The position numbers and the translations under genes are program-made. A stretch of 6,029 bases of DNA, taken from Verrucomicrobiota bacterium. GTDB taxonomy: Bacteria > Verrucomicrobiota > Verrucomicrobiia > Chthoniobacterales > UBA10450. How positions within the stretch are numbered: the first letter of the stretch is position 1; each line of letters opens with the position of its first letter. The notes under the pieces were generated by a model. It made no database searches and was not told where the DNA came from. It was given only the letters and a program-made list of their open reading frames with translations. The stretch covers positions 11,200 through 17,228 of the forward strand of contig QHRC01000016.1 of the NCBI GenBank assembly GCA_003219995.1, written 5' to 3'. Positions 1 to 5,732 of the stretch are shown in pieces.

Positions 1-1
1 G

Positions 2-778
2 CAGATCGATTTCGAGAAAGTTACTTTTCGCTACGCCCCCGGCTCGCCCCCTGCGGTCGAAAACCTTGGCTTTAGGATTGAGCCGGGGAAGAGCTACGCG
101 CTGGTCGGCGCGAGTGGGGCTGGAAAATCGACCGTTCTCTCGCTCATTCTGCGATTGTACGATCCGACCTTCGGCACAGTGCGAATTGATGGCCGCGATT
201 TACGCACGCTCACACAAAAATCTCTCCGGGAACAGATTGGCCTTGTCACTCAGGACACATTTTTGTTTCACGACACAATCTTTAATAACATCGAATTTGG
301 CCGTCTCGGCGCCACTCCGGAAGAAGTTTACGCCGCCGCACGAACCGCCTTCGCTCATGACTTTATTCTCGCCCAGCCGAAGGGCTACGAAACCGTGATC
401 GGTGACAAGGGTTGCCTGCTCTCCGGCGGACAACAGCAGCGATTAGCCATCGCTCGCGCCCTGTTAAAGAACGCGCCGATTTTGTTGCTGGATGAGGCGA
501 CCTCGTCGCTCGATTCCGAGTCGGAAAAGCAAATTCAACAGGCGCTGGAACGGCTCTCCGCCGGGCGCACCGTGATCGCAATCGCGCATCGACTCTCCAC
601 CATCTTATCGGCCGACCAAATTGTGGTAATGGACCAGGGACACATCAAGGAGATAGGAACGCATCGCGAGCTGCTCGAGAAATCGGGGTATTATCGGCGG
701 CTTTATGACATGCAGTTTCACCGCCACGACGAAGAAAAATCTGCGGAACCGGGCGTCCTGATTGACGCGCTGGCTTAG
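2..778 (+). CDS. ABC exporter ATP-binding domain (MsbA/ABCB-like), 5' truncated
   Basis: C-terminal 258 residues of an ABC transporter; the start and presumably the membrane domain lie upstream of the window. All nucleotide-binding motifs are intact and in order: A-loop aromatic Y11, Walker A GASGAGKST (residues 36-44 of the visible part), Q-loop Q84, signature LSGGQ (140-144), Walker B ILLLDE (160-165), D-loop SSLD (168-171) and switch His in AIAHRLS (H196). The wording around the motifs (Q-D-T-F-L-F-H-D-T-I after the Q-loop; LLDEATSSLD) is typical of type I/ABCB half-exporters in which a six-helix domain is fused to the ATPase, such as MsbA-like lipid or drug exporters at the inner membrane. 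The domain ends near residue 240 and a short polar tail follows. The substrate cannot be told from this half. It converges on the leftward gene at 947-1399. Frame and family are secure; the exact exporter subfamily is inferred. Confidence 0.96.
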   Translation, partial: QIDFEKVTFRYAPGSPPAVENLGFRIEPGKSYALVGASGAGKSTVLSLILRLYDPTFGTVRIDGRDLRTLTQKSLREQIGLVTQDTFLFHDTIFNNIEFGRLGATPEEVYAAARTAFAHDFILAQPKGYETVIGDKGCLLSGGQQQRLAIARALLKNAPILLLDEATSSLDSESEKQIQQALERLSAGRTVIAIAHRLSTILSADQIVVMDQGHIKEIGTHRELLEKSGYYRRLYDMQFHRHDEEKSAEPGVLIDALA

Positions 779-875
779 GCACGCGCCACATCCCAGGGTC
801 TCGCCAGTTGCGAAGTTCCAGAATTATACTGCTTTCTCTTGCTTATCCGAGCACTCTTTTGATACTCAATATCGT

Positions 876-902
876 ATGCTATACGTGATTCACGTATCGC
901 AT
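876..902. repeat. 27-bp near-perfect palindrome between convergent genes
   Basis: ATGC-t-ATACGTGA-T-TCACGTAT-c-GCAT: an 8-bp perfect inverted core (881-888 and 890-897) around one central T, then one mismatched pair, then four more paired bases. As RNA it would fold to a 7-bp stem with a 3-nt loop plus an outer 4-bp stem. Additional ATAC/GTAT units at 862-865 and 874-877 allow alternative pairing. It lies 98 nt after the ABC gene stop and 44 nt before the stop of the leftward gene, so it could be a bidirectional terminator without a U-tract. It could equally be a binding site for a dimeric protein. The pairing is directly visible; the function is inference. Confidence 0.6.
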
Positions 903-946
903 CAGACAACGGTGTTATGGTTATCGTCTTCCGCTGAGTCTAAACG

Positions 947-1399
947 TTACCTTCTTCTCTTGCGCGTCCGCGCAGCTTTCTTCGCTGCTCGGGAGCGGCT
1001 GGTGGCGCTGCGTCGGCGCGCAGTGGAACGGGCATGCCGGGAAAGCGCTCTTCTTGACGCGGCGGAACGCCCTTCCCGTTTCAACGCGCGCTTGCTCGCG
1101 CGTGAACGTTTGCGCGACGGTTTTGTGTGCCGTTTTTTACGACCCCCGGCCAGATCGCGCCTGGCTTGCTTTCGCGTCCGCGACGAGGCCTTGCCTCGTT
1201 TTGGCGGCGGCAACTTCACGCCGGCCCGGCGCGCTTTTGACAAACCGATGGCGATCGCTTGCTCGGGCGAGCGGGCGCCATGCTCACCTTCACGGATATG
1301 CTCCATTTCCTCGCGCACAAATTCCCCTGCCTGAGTGGAAGGCGACTTGCCTTCGCGCTCGTCTTGGCGTGCCCGTTGAATTATCTCATCTTCTGGCAT
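947..1399 (-). CDS. Small basic protein, DUF6496-like head with histone H1-like Arg/Lys-rich tail
   Basis: 150 residues, ATG at 1399-1397, TAA at 949-947. Residues 1-66 form an acidic/mixed head with S21-TQAGEFVREEMEH-34 and S44-PEQAIAIGLSKARRAG-60, a pattern I recognise from small bacterial proteins annotated DUF6496. Residues 67-150 are an extreme Arg/Lys/Ser/Ala tail with repeated RS-, KR- and AAKKA-type units, resembling eukaryotic histone H1 C-termini and bacterial H1-like proteins. The tail is almost certainly disordered and likely binds nucleic acid; that function is inferred, since the family has no established role that I know of. The start is chosen because MPEDEIIQRARQDEREGK fits the usual family N-terminus; the bases before it give no clear Shine-Dalgarno. 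It is transcribed divergently from recO, with 155 nt between the two starts. The low-complexity tail leaves long open frames on the opposite strand, which are not genes. Confidence 0.88.
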   Translation of the reverse strand: MPEDEIIQRARQDEREGKSPSTQAGEFVREEMEHIREGEHGARSPEQAIAIGLSKARRAGVKLPPPKRGKASSRTRKQARRDLAGGRKKRHTKPSRKRSRASKRALKREGRSAASRRALSRHARSTARRRSATSRSRAAKKAARTRKRRR

Positions 1400-1462
1400 G
1401 GCGAGAGAGTTTCGCGGCCAATCGGCCCGTTGGATGTAAAGAATCGAGCAGAAGTGGAGAGG

Positions 1463-1478
1463 CGCGTGTCGTCACGCG
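1463..1478. repeat. Short hairpin in the divergent intergenic region
   Basis: CGCGTG-tcgt-CACGCG, a perfect 6-bp stem with a 4-nt loop, in the 155-nt space between the divergent starts of the DUF6496-like gene and recO. No T-run follows on either strand. It may be an operator or simply a structured leader; I could not identify convincing -35/-10 boxes for either gene here. Confidence 0.35.
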
Positions 1479-1516
1479 GATCAATTGTAGGGAGACCGCT
1501 CCGGCTGCCGAAACGG

Positions 1517-1538
1517 CCGGCGCGTGCAAGCGCGCCGG
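1517..1538. repeat. GC-rich hairpin just upstream of recO
   Basis: CCGGCGCG-tgcaag-CGCGCCGG, a perfect 8-bp all-G/C stem with a 6-nt loop, ending 16 nt before the proposed GTG start of recO. A G-T pair (1516/1539) can extend it. There is no T-tract, so it is not a classical terminator. Its position in a probable recO leader, plus the absence of a good Shine-Dalgarno, suggests it could influence ribosome access. The stem also contains GCGTGCAA (1522-1529), repeated exactly at the start codon (1553-1560). Structure is seen; effect is inference. Confidence 0.45.
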
Positions 1539-1554
1539 TGTGCTAACTTGCGGC

Positions 1555-2163
1555 GTGCAAACAACCGCCGCGATTCTTTTGCGGAAAAGAAAATTCAGCG
1601 ACACTAGCCTGATCGTTTCATGGTGCACTGAATCTTTGGGCTGCGTTCAAACCGTGGCTAAAGGCGCGCGCCGCGCCAAAACGCCGTTCGCGGGCAAGCT
1701 CGATCTTTTCTTTGAAGCAGAGATATCAATTATCTCGAGCCGGAGATCGACGCTGCACACACTCACCGAAGTGGTATTGAGAAATACCTTTGCCGGTATC
1801 CGCAAGAATTATTTGCGGACGCAAGCAGCGGCATATTTTGTCGAGCTGATCGAGATTTGCACCGAGCGCGACCATCACGAACCGGAACTTTTTGCCTTGC
1901 TTCGCCGCGCTTTTGGTTATCTCGATGCGAACGATCCTACTCTGCGCGCCGTCTCGCATTTCGAAACTGAGCTTGCGCGCCTAGCCGGCGTTCACGACCG
2001 GAAAAAACTGAAAGCCAATCCAGCTTTTGCGCTTGGGAATTTATTTGGGAGATTGCCGTTGTCTCGCGCGCCACTCTTGAAGACGCTTGCGTCGACGCGG
2101 TCGGTAGGGCGAGAATGGAGCGTGCCGGGAGGCCGCGACATGGACGAGAGCCCAAAGGGGTGA
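1555..2163 (+). CDS. recO: DNA repair protein RecO with repeat-derived C-terminal tail
   Basis: RecO helps RecF/RecR load RecA on SSB-coated single-stranded DNA and anneals strands (family knowledge). 202 residues from a GTG start: MQTTAAILLRKRKFSDTS is the canonical opening, then TVAKGARRAKTPFAGKLD (about 36-53) of the N-terminal OB fold. A helical C-terminal part follows, containing YLRTQAAAYFVELIE and LRRAFGYLD. No CxxC zinc-finger pairs are present, as in E. coli RecO and unlike the Deinococcus protein. The frame stays open far upstream, but that stretch is antisense to the DUF6496-like gene, so the family-matching GTG at 1555 is preferred; GTG at 1540 is the only close alternative. No strong Shine-Dalgarno is seen. 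RecO-like sequence ends near LLKTLAST (about residue 181). The last 20 or so residues, SVGREW...SPKG, are encoded by a dispersed repeat starting at about 2100 that also supplies the stop codon. The protein is slightly short for RecO (usually about 220-250). Confidence 0.9.
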   Translation: MQTTAAILLRKRKFSDTSLIVSWCTESLGCVQTVAKGARRAKTPFAGKLDLFFEAEISIISSRRSTLHTLTEVVLRNTFAGIRKNYLRTQAAAYFVELIEICTERDHHEPELFALLRRAFGYLDANDPTLRAVSHFETELARLAGVHDRKKLKANPAFALGNLFGRLPLSRAPLLKTLASTRSVGREWSVPGGRDMDESPKG

Positions 2164-2200
2164 GCGAGCGGGAGCGAACGAATCACTCTGTCGAGCCGAC
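2100..2200. repeat. Dispersed palindromic repeat overlapping the recO 3' end
   Basis: The segment is bounded by GTCGGtagggcgaga (2100-2114) and ctctgtcgagCCGAC (2186-2200), terminal inverted GTCGG/CCGAC with partly complementary flanks. The arms resemble the GTAGGGCGAG / GTCGAGCC type repeat that I recall from soil Verrucomicrobiota genomes; that recognition is from memory. About 70 bp of other sequence separates the arms. Only one copy is in the window, so the element boundaries are approximate. It begins inside the recO frame and supplies its last codons and TGA. Confidence 0.5.
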
Positions 2201-2213
2201 AAAATATCTGTAG

Positions 2214-2253
2214 GGGACGACGTTGTTGTCCCATGGGAAGCCAACCGTTTCCC
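2214..2253. repeat. Two adjacent small hairpins between recO and the yceI-like gene
   Basis: The first is GGGACGAC-gtt-GTTGTCCC (2214-2232), an 8-bp stem with one G-T pair and a 3-nt loop. Two bases later comes GGGAA...TTCCC (2235-2253), a 5-bp stem with a 9-nt loop. Neither is followed by a T-run, so an intrinsic terminator for recO is only weakly supported. They may belong to the same class of genome-wide repeats as 2100-2200, or form the 5' leader of the downstream gene. No convincing promoter boxes were found; TATAGG at 2255-2260 is the best -10-like string but lacks a well-spaced -35. Confidence 0.4.
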
Positions 2254-2273
2254 CTATAGGATCCAAGAAATGA

Positions 2274-2280
2274 GGGAGGA
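2274..2280 (+). promoter_or_regulatory. Strong Shine-Dalgarno for the yceI-like gene
   Basis: GGGAGGA lies 6 nt before the ATG at 2287. It is the only strong ribosome binding site in the window and fixes this start. The genes after it have weak sites and overlapping starts, consistent with translation being initiated here and passed on by coupling. Confidence 0.85.
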
Positions 2281-2286
2281 ATACTG

Positions 2287-2874
2287 ATGCGATCGTTGAT
2301 TCAATTTACCGCAGCCGTTGTTGTTTTCTTCGCCCTGAGTTCAGCCGCACCGGCGAACGAGACTTACAAATTCGATCAATCACGCTCGGTCATCGGTTTC
2401 ACCGTCCACCAGTTCCTCGGAATCGCGCATGGAAAGTTCACGAAATTCGACGGCAAGATCGACCTCGACCGCGAACATCCCGAAAAATCTTCGGTGACGG
2501 CGAAAATTGATGTGCGCAGCATCGACACCGGAATCGTCAAACGCGACAATCATCTGCGCAGTGCGGAGTTTTTTAACGTGGAGAAATTTCCCGAAATCAT
2601 TTTCAAGAGCCGCAGCGTGAAGCGAACCGGGGCGCAAAGCGGCGATATTCTCGGCGATCTTACTATGCACGGAGTGACGAAACCGATCACCTTGCATGTG
2701 AAATTGCTCAGCTCGCCCTCGACCGAAGCAAAACAGACGCGTTGGGTTGTGACAACCGAGCCGCTCAAACGCCGCGAGTTCAATCTAATGTTCAGCCAGG
2801 GCGCGGAAGCAGTCTCTGGGATCAGCCAGGATGTCACGGTTAACATCGAGATCGAAGCGACGCGTGTGCAGTGA
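2287..2874 (+). CDS. YceI-family periplasmic lipid/polyisoprenoid-binding protein
   Basis: 195 residues. An N-terminal signal peptide (R2, hydrophobic 7-18) has a likely cleavage site after A21-P-A23, giving a mature secreted protein of about 172 residues beginning NETYKFDQSRSVIGF. The YceI/lipocalin-like beta-barrel hallmarks follow: DQSRSVIGFTVHQFLG (30-45), G-K-F...FDGKIDLD (49-61), DVRSIDTG (75-82), DNHLRSAEFFNVEKFPEIIF (87-106), and GDLTMHGVTKP (123-133). Family members bind isoprenoid or other long-chain lipids in an extended barrel; several are stress- or acid-responsive, and the cellular role is often unknown. It sits first in a packed rightward gene string. Its TGA is followed one base later by the next ATG. 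Codon use looks like its neighbours. Family assignment is secure; ligand unknown. Confidence 0.95.
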   Translation: MRSLIQFTAAVVVFFALSSAAPANETYKFDQSRSVIGFTVHQFLGIAHGKFTKFDGKIDLDREHPEKSSVTAKIDVRSIDTGIVKRDNHLRSAEFFNVEKFPEIIFKSRSVKRTGAQSGDILGDLTMHGVTKPITLHVKLLSSPSTEAKQTRWVVTTEPLKRREFNLMFSQGAEAVSGISQDVTVNIEIEATRVQ

Positions 2875-2875
2875 C

Positions 2876-3136
2876 ATGATCCTTTATGTGCTCACCTGGG
2901 TTGGCCTCGGTTGTTGGTGCGTCTGTTTTTGGTGGATGCATCGCATCTCATCCCGTCAGGACGCGATGTTGAAAGAGTTGCACGAAATGACAACACGCAT
3001 CGAACGACTTTCCGAAGCCGAGCACGATTTGATCCGCGAAGTTCATCCGAAAGTGCACGAGATCAAAGAACACGTGGAAAACGTTGCGGAAGCCGTTTCG
3101 CCTCAAAATTCGACTGGCAAAGATGCCTCATCTTAA
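2876..3136 (+). CDS. Small single-pass membrane protein with coiled coil, function unknown
   Basis: 86 residues from ATG 2876, one base after the yceI-like stop; an open frame extends further upstream but only through the YceI gene. Residues 2-20 (ILYVLTWVGLGCWCVCFWW) form one hydrophobic, Trp/Cys-rich transmembrane helix. A basic MHRISSRQ follows (short positive flank, so the C-terminal part is probably cytoplasmic), then a heptad-like amphipathic region (about 28-74, LKELHEMTTRIERLSEAEHDL...VHEIKEHVENVAEAV). The polar tail is short. I do not recognise a named family, though it resembles conserved hypothetical proteins of Chthoniobacterales. No strong Shine-Dalgarno, so expression is probably coupled to the gene before it. 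Its TAA overlaps the pxpB ATG by one base (TAATG). The coding call is supported by the membrane/coil pattern and the junctions; any role as a membrane anchor or scaffold is speculation. Confidence 0.82.
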   Translation: MILYVLTWVGLGCWCVCFWWMHRISSRQDAMLKELHEMTTRIERLSEAEHDLIREVHPKVHEIKEHVENVAEAVSPQNSTGKDASS

Positions 3137-3849
3137 TGGAAATTGCGCCGCTCGGAGATTCCGCCCTCATCGTTCGGGTTCGTGAAAGCTTCGACGGCGC
3201 GCCTGATGAAACGCTGAATGCGGTGCTCGCAACGCGACGACTCCTGGAAAATGCACAACTTCCCGGTGTGATCGAACTCGCGCCGGCTTATACAACCGTT
3301 GCAATATTCTTCGATCCGGTGCTTATCGTCGCTGCCGGCGCAAAACCGAATGAAGTGTTCGATTGGCTCGCCGAACGGATTCGGAAGGTGATTTCAAACG
3401 CGAAGGAAGTGCGTGCAGATCGAATTAAAACATCTCTGGTTGAAATCCCAGTTTGCTACGACGCCGAATTTGCCCCCGATCTCGAGGAAGTTGCGCGACG
3501 GGCCGGACTTGGCGCGCAGGAAGTTGTCGACCTTTACAACGCGACGGAATATCGCGTTCATTGCATCGGGTTTACGCCGGGTTTTCCTTTTCTCGGCGGA
3601 TTGCCGTCTAAACTTGCAACGCCACGCCGTTCCACTCCTCGAAAGGAAATTCCCGCAGGCTCGGTCGCGATCGGTGGAGCGCAGGCCGGAATTTATCCGG
3701 TAAAATCTCCGGGCGGCTGGAATCTGATCGGTCGCACGCCGCTGCGTTTGTTCGATCCCCAAAAAAAACCTCCCGCGCTTTTGCGCGCGGGCGATCGCGT
3801 GCGTTTTCGTGCGATATCGCGCGAAGAATTCGAGCAAAACAAACTGTAG
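3136..3849 (+). CDS. pxpB: 5-oxoprolinase subunit PxpB (KipI/AHS1 family)
   Basis: 237 residues; one of three subunits of the cytosolic ATP-dependent 5-oxoprolinase PxpABC, which opens 5-oxo-L-proline to L-glutamate. B and C together are thought to carry out the ATP-dependent activation. Family signatures: N-terminal PLGDSALIV (5-13), the central H142-CIGFTPGFPFLGGLP motif, AGSVAIGGAQAGIYP (174-188) and SPGGWNLIGRTP (191-202), all in the cyclophilin-like C-terminal domain also found in urea carboxylase and allophanate-type fusions. The start is ATG 3136, overlapping the preceding stop as TAATG; MEIAPLGDSALIV is the usual opening. Upstream in-frame codons belong to the membrane-protein gene and are not family-like. 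It is somewhat longer than E. coli PxpB because of spacing around residues 70-95. Homologues in Bacillus (KipI) also inhibit the sporulation kinase KinA, which is not relevant here. Followed by a repeat before pxpC. Confidence 0.95.
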   Translation: MEIAPLGDSALIVRVRESFDGAPDETLNAVLATRRLLENAQLPGVIELAPAYTTVAIFFDPVLIVAAGAKPNEVFDWLAERIRKVISNAKEVRADRIKTSLVEIPVCYDAEFAPDLEEVARRAGLGAQEVVDLYNATEYRVHCIGFTPGFPFLGGLPSKLATPRRSTPRKEIPAGSVAIGGAQAGIYPVKSPGGWNLIGRTPLRLFDPQKKPPALLRAGDRVRFRAISREEFEQNKL

Positions 3850-3871
3850 CGATGGATTTTTCTACTTTTGT

Positions 3872-3987
3872 TGTCATTCCGAGCGGAGCGAGGGATCTGG
3901 CATCGAAGGCTCCCGCATTCTTGGGCTAATGAAGATGAACGAGTTTGTGCGAGTTCCTTCTCCCGCGACTGCGGGATCAGGATGACA
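3872..3987. repeat. Dispersed TGTCAT...ATGACA repeat between pxpB and pxpC
   Basis: The left end is TGTCATTCCGAGCGGAGCGA, continuing GGGATCT (to 3898). The right end, read on the minus strand, is TGTCATCCTGATCCCGCAGT, continuing CGCGGGAGAAGGA. The arms share the inverted TGTCATyCyGA terminus, and the right arm contains its own perfect hairpin TCCCGC-gact-GCGGGA (3961-3976). I recognise this from memory as a very common dispersed intergenic repeat in soil bacteria and metagenome bins; its spurious translations read SFRAERGI or IPRSARNDN, and both strings occur here. It carries no gene. It splits an otherwise overlapping operon, and its last six bases contain an in-frame ATG for pxpC. It could act as an mRNA-structuring REP-like element; that is inference. 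Confidence 0.8.
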
Positions 3988-3993
3988 GAGCCA

Positions 3994-4980
3994 ATGAGCG
4001 CGACTGTCATTCGTGCCGGGTTCTTGAGTGCCGTGCAAGACCTTGGTCGCGCCGGATACCGGCAATTTGGCGTCTCGCTCGGTGGTGCGCTCGATCCGCA
4101 CGCATTGCGCGTTGCCAATCTGCTCGTCGGCAATGAAGAATCGGCGGCTGGGCTGGAGACTACCTTCGGCGGTTTGAAGTTGCGGTTCGCCGATGAACGA
4201 CTGGTGGCCTGGAGCGGCGGCGAATTCGATGCGCGCTCTGGATCGACATTGTTGCCCGCCGGTCATCCAGTCCTCATTCGAGAAGGCGAAGAATTGGTGA
4301 TCGAACGGCCAAAAACGGGGTGCCGCGCCTGGATTGCGATCTCTGGCGGAGTGGAGGCGCCGCTGGTGCTCGGCAGTCGGTCAACCGATTTGCGGGGAAA
4401 TTTCGGCGGAAAGGACGGCCGTGTGCTTCGAGACGGCGACAAAGTTACGCTCGGTCGGAATTCAGAGCGGGCAAAGATCTTGACCGAGAGGTTGCGCGAA
4501 GAAAAGATCGCACGCTGGAAACCTCCACATGACTGGTCGAGCCCGGCCAAACGCGAACCAACTCTGCGCATTATTCGTGGCTCGGATTGGAACCGTTTTG
4601 ACGATGCAGCGGTTCAACGGTTGACGGCCGACAAATTCATTGTTTCGCCCGATTCGGATCGAATGGGGGTGCGTTTCGAAGGTCCGCAGCTCAAACGAAA
4701 TGATCTTGTCGATCTTGTCTCGGAAGCGGTTGCTCCTGGCACGATCCAAATCCCGCCAAGCGGCAAACCGATCCTGTTGCTCGGAGATTGCCAAACCATT
4801 GGCGGTTATCCGAAAATCGCGCACGTGATCACGGTCGATCTTCCGATGGCAGCTCAACTGCGCGCTGGCGACGAGGTTCGCTTTGGCGAAGTTACCCTCG
4901 TAGATGCGCACCAGCTTTTGATTAATCGCGAGCAGAACCTCGAACAGTTCCGGCACGGGCTACAAGCGCACTTCTCATGA
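3994..4980 (+). CDS. pxpC: 5-oxoprolinase subunit PxpC (KipA/AHS2 family)
   Basis: 328 residues; partner of PxpB in the cytosolic 5-oxoprolinase. Family signatures: VIRAGFLSAVQDLGRAGYR (5-23), GGALDPHALRVANLLVGN (30-47), WIAISGGVEAPLVLGSRSTD, SDRMGVRFEGPQ (near 220) and GTIQIPPSGKPILLLGDCQT with IGGYP (249-273). The start is uncertain. The frame is open back to a TTG at 3868, but residues from there (LSFRAERGI...) are translated repeat and not protein family sequence. ATG 3994 gives MSATVIRAG, closely matching the spacing of E. coli PxpC (M-x-x-I-I-R-A-G), and is chosen. ATG 3982, inside the repeat end, would add four residues. No clear Shine-Dalgarno serves either: AGG at 3979-3981 is far from 3994 and too near 3982. 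The stop TGA overlaps the pxpA start as ATGA. Length is typical and all visible motifs are intact. Confidence 0.94.
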   Translation: MSATVIRAGFLSAVQDLGRAGYRQFGVSLGGALDPHALRVANLLVGNEESAAGLETTFGGLKLRFADERLVAWSGGEFDARSGSTLLPAGHPVLIREGEELVIERPKTGCRAWIAISGGVEAPLVLGSRSTDLRGNFGGKDGRVLRDGDKVTLGRNSERAKILTERLREEKIARWKPPHDWSSPAKREPTLRIIRGSDWNRFDDAAVQRLTADKFIVSPDSDRMGVRFEGPQLKRNDLVDLVSEAVAPGTIQIPPSGKPILLLGDCQTIGGYPKIAHVITVDLPMAAQLRAGDEVRFGEVTLVDAHQLLINREQNLEQFRHGLQAHFS

Positions 4981-5732
4981 AGCTGGTTGTCGATCTTAAT
5001 GCCGACCTTGGCGAAGGCGCTGGCCACGACGATGAGCTATTTGAGCTCGTAACTTCCGCGAACATCGCGTGCGGGTTTCATGCCGGCGACGCTGACACTA
5101 TTCACAAGTCAATCGAAGCGGCGCGCGACCGCGGCGTTGCCGTTGGCGCGCATCCCAGTCTCTTCGATCGGGAAAACTTTGGCCGAAAAGAGTTGCCGGT
5201 CACGCCCGAGGAAGGTTGCGACGCGGTGACTTATCAGCTCGGAGTTTTTAGCGCGATCGCGGAAGCACTCGGTGTGCGCCCGAATCACGTAAAGCCGCAT
5301 GGCGCTCTCTATAATATGGCGGTGCGGCACGGCAAACTTGCCGACGCGATCGTGCGCGCGATTGCGAACACCGATTCAACACTGATTCTCTTTGCGCCCG
5401 ACCGCAGCGCGCTTGCTCGCGCTGGCGAAGCGCACGGATTGAAAATCGTGCGCGAAGTTTTCGCCGATCGTAATTATCTGAGAGACGGGTCGCTAGTCCC
5501 GCGTTCGCGCCCTGACGCGTTGCTGCACGATCCTGCCGAAGCATCCGAGCGCGTGTTGCGAATGCTGCGTCAGGGCAAAGTTCGTTCGGTCGATAGCGTA
5601 GATGTCGATGTTCGGGCGGAGACAATTTGCCTCCATGGCGACACGCCTGGAGCCGTCCAATTTGCGCGCGCTCTGCGCTCGCGATTGGAAAGTGAAAACG
5701 TTGCGATCTGCGCCCCGAAATTTTCCAGATGA
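4977..5732 (+). CDS. pxpA: 5-oxoprolinase subunit PxpA (LamB/YcsF family)
   Basis: 251 residues, near the family's usual length (about 245-255). PxpA is the hydrolytic-type subunit with a TIM-barrel-like deacetylase/glycosidase fold that completes conversion of 5-oxoproline to glutamate together with PxpB and PxpC. Conserved blocks in order: DLNADLGEG (6-14), SANIACGFHAGD (27-38), GAHPS (57-61), FGRKELPVTPEE (68-79), HVKPHGALYN (104-113), EVFADRNY (160-167) and CLHGDTPGA (218-226). The His and Asp residues in these blocks (H35, D38, H59, H108, D164, H220, D222) are the likely active-site and metal ligands by family analogy. The start ATG 4977 overlaps the pxpC stop (ATGA), and no separate ribosome site is seen, implying translational coupling. 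Gene order B-C-A is the same as in E. coli. The C-terminus overlaps the permease start, again ATGA. Confidence 0.97.
   Translation: MKLVVDLNADLGEGAGHDDELFELVTSANIACGFHAGDADTIHKSIEAARDRGVAVGAHPSLFDRENFGRKELPVTPEEGCDAVTYQLGVFSAIAEALGVRPNHVKPHGALYNMAVRHGKLADAIVRAIANTDSTLILFAPDRSALARAGEAHGLKIVREVFADRNYLRDGSLVPRSRPDALLHDPAEASERVLRMLRQGKVRSVDSVDVDVRAETICLHGDTPGAVQFARALRSRLESENVAICAPKFSR

Noticed and set aside
881..897. XerC/XerD dif-like site
   Set aside because: The palindrome has a 1-bp centre and lacks the 11-6-11 layout and the TTATGTTAAA-type arm of dif sites.
762..1334. 190-codon rightward open frame overlapping the end of the ABC gene
   Set aside because: Mostly the complement of the Arg/Lys-rich tail, where stops are rare by composition; no recognisable protein pattern and no ribosome site.
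1054..1554. Long in-frame extension upstream of recO
   Set aside because: It is antisense to the DUF6496-like gene, has low-complexity Arg/Ala composition and no RecO similarity; the family-matching start is GTG 1555.
3868..3981. N-terminal extension of PxpC from a TTG start
   Set aside because: The residues are a translation of the dispersed repeat (SFRAERGI type) and do not match the PxpC family.
3872..3987. Insertion sequence or CRISPR unit
   Set aside because: No transposase frame and no repeated unit-spacer pattern; it is one copy of a short palindromic dispersed element.
3136..4980. Possible urea carboxylase or allophanate hydrolase fragments
   Set aside because: The AHS1/AHS2 domains are shared, but here they are separate subunits directly followed by pxpA, with no biotin carboxylase or amidase domain, which points to 5-oxoprolinase.
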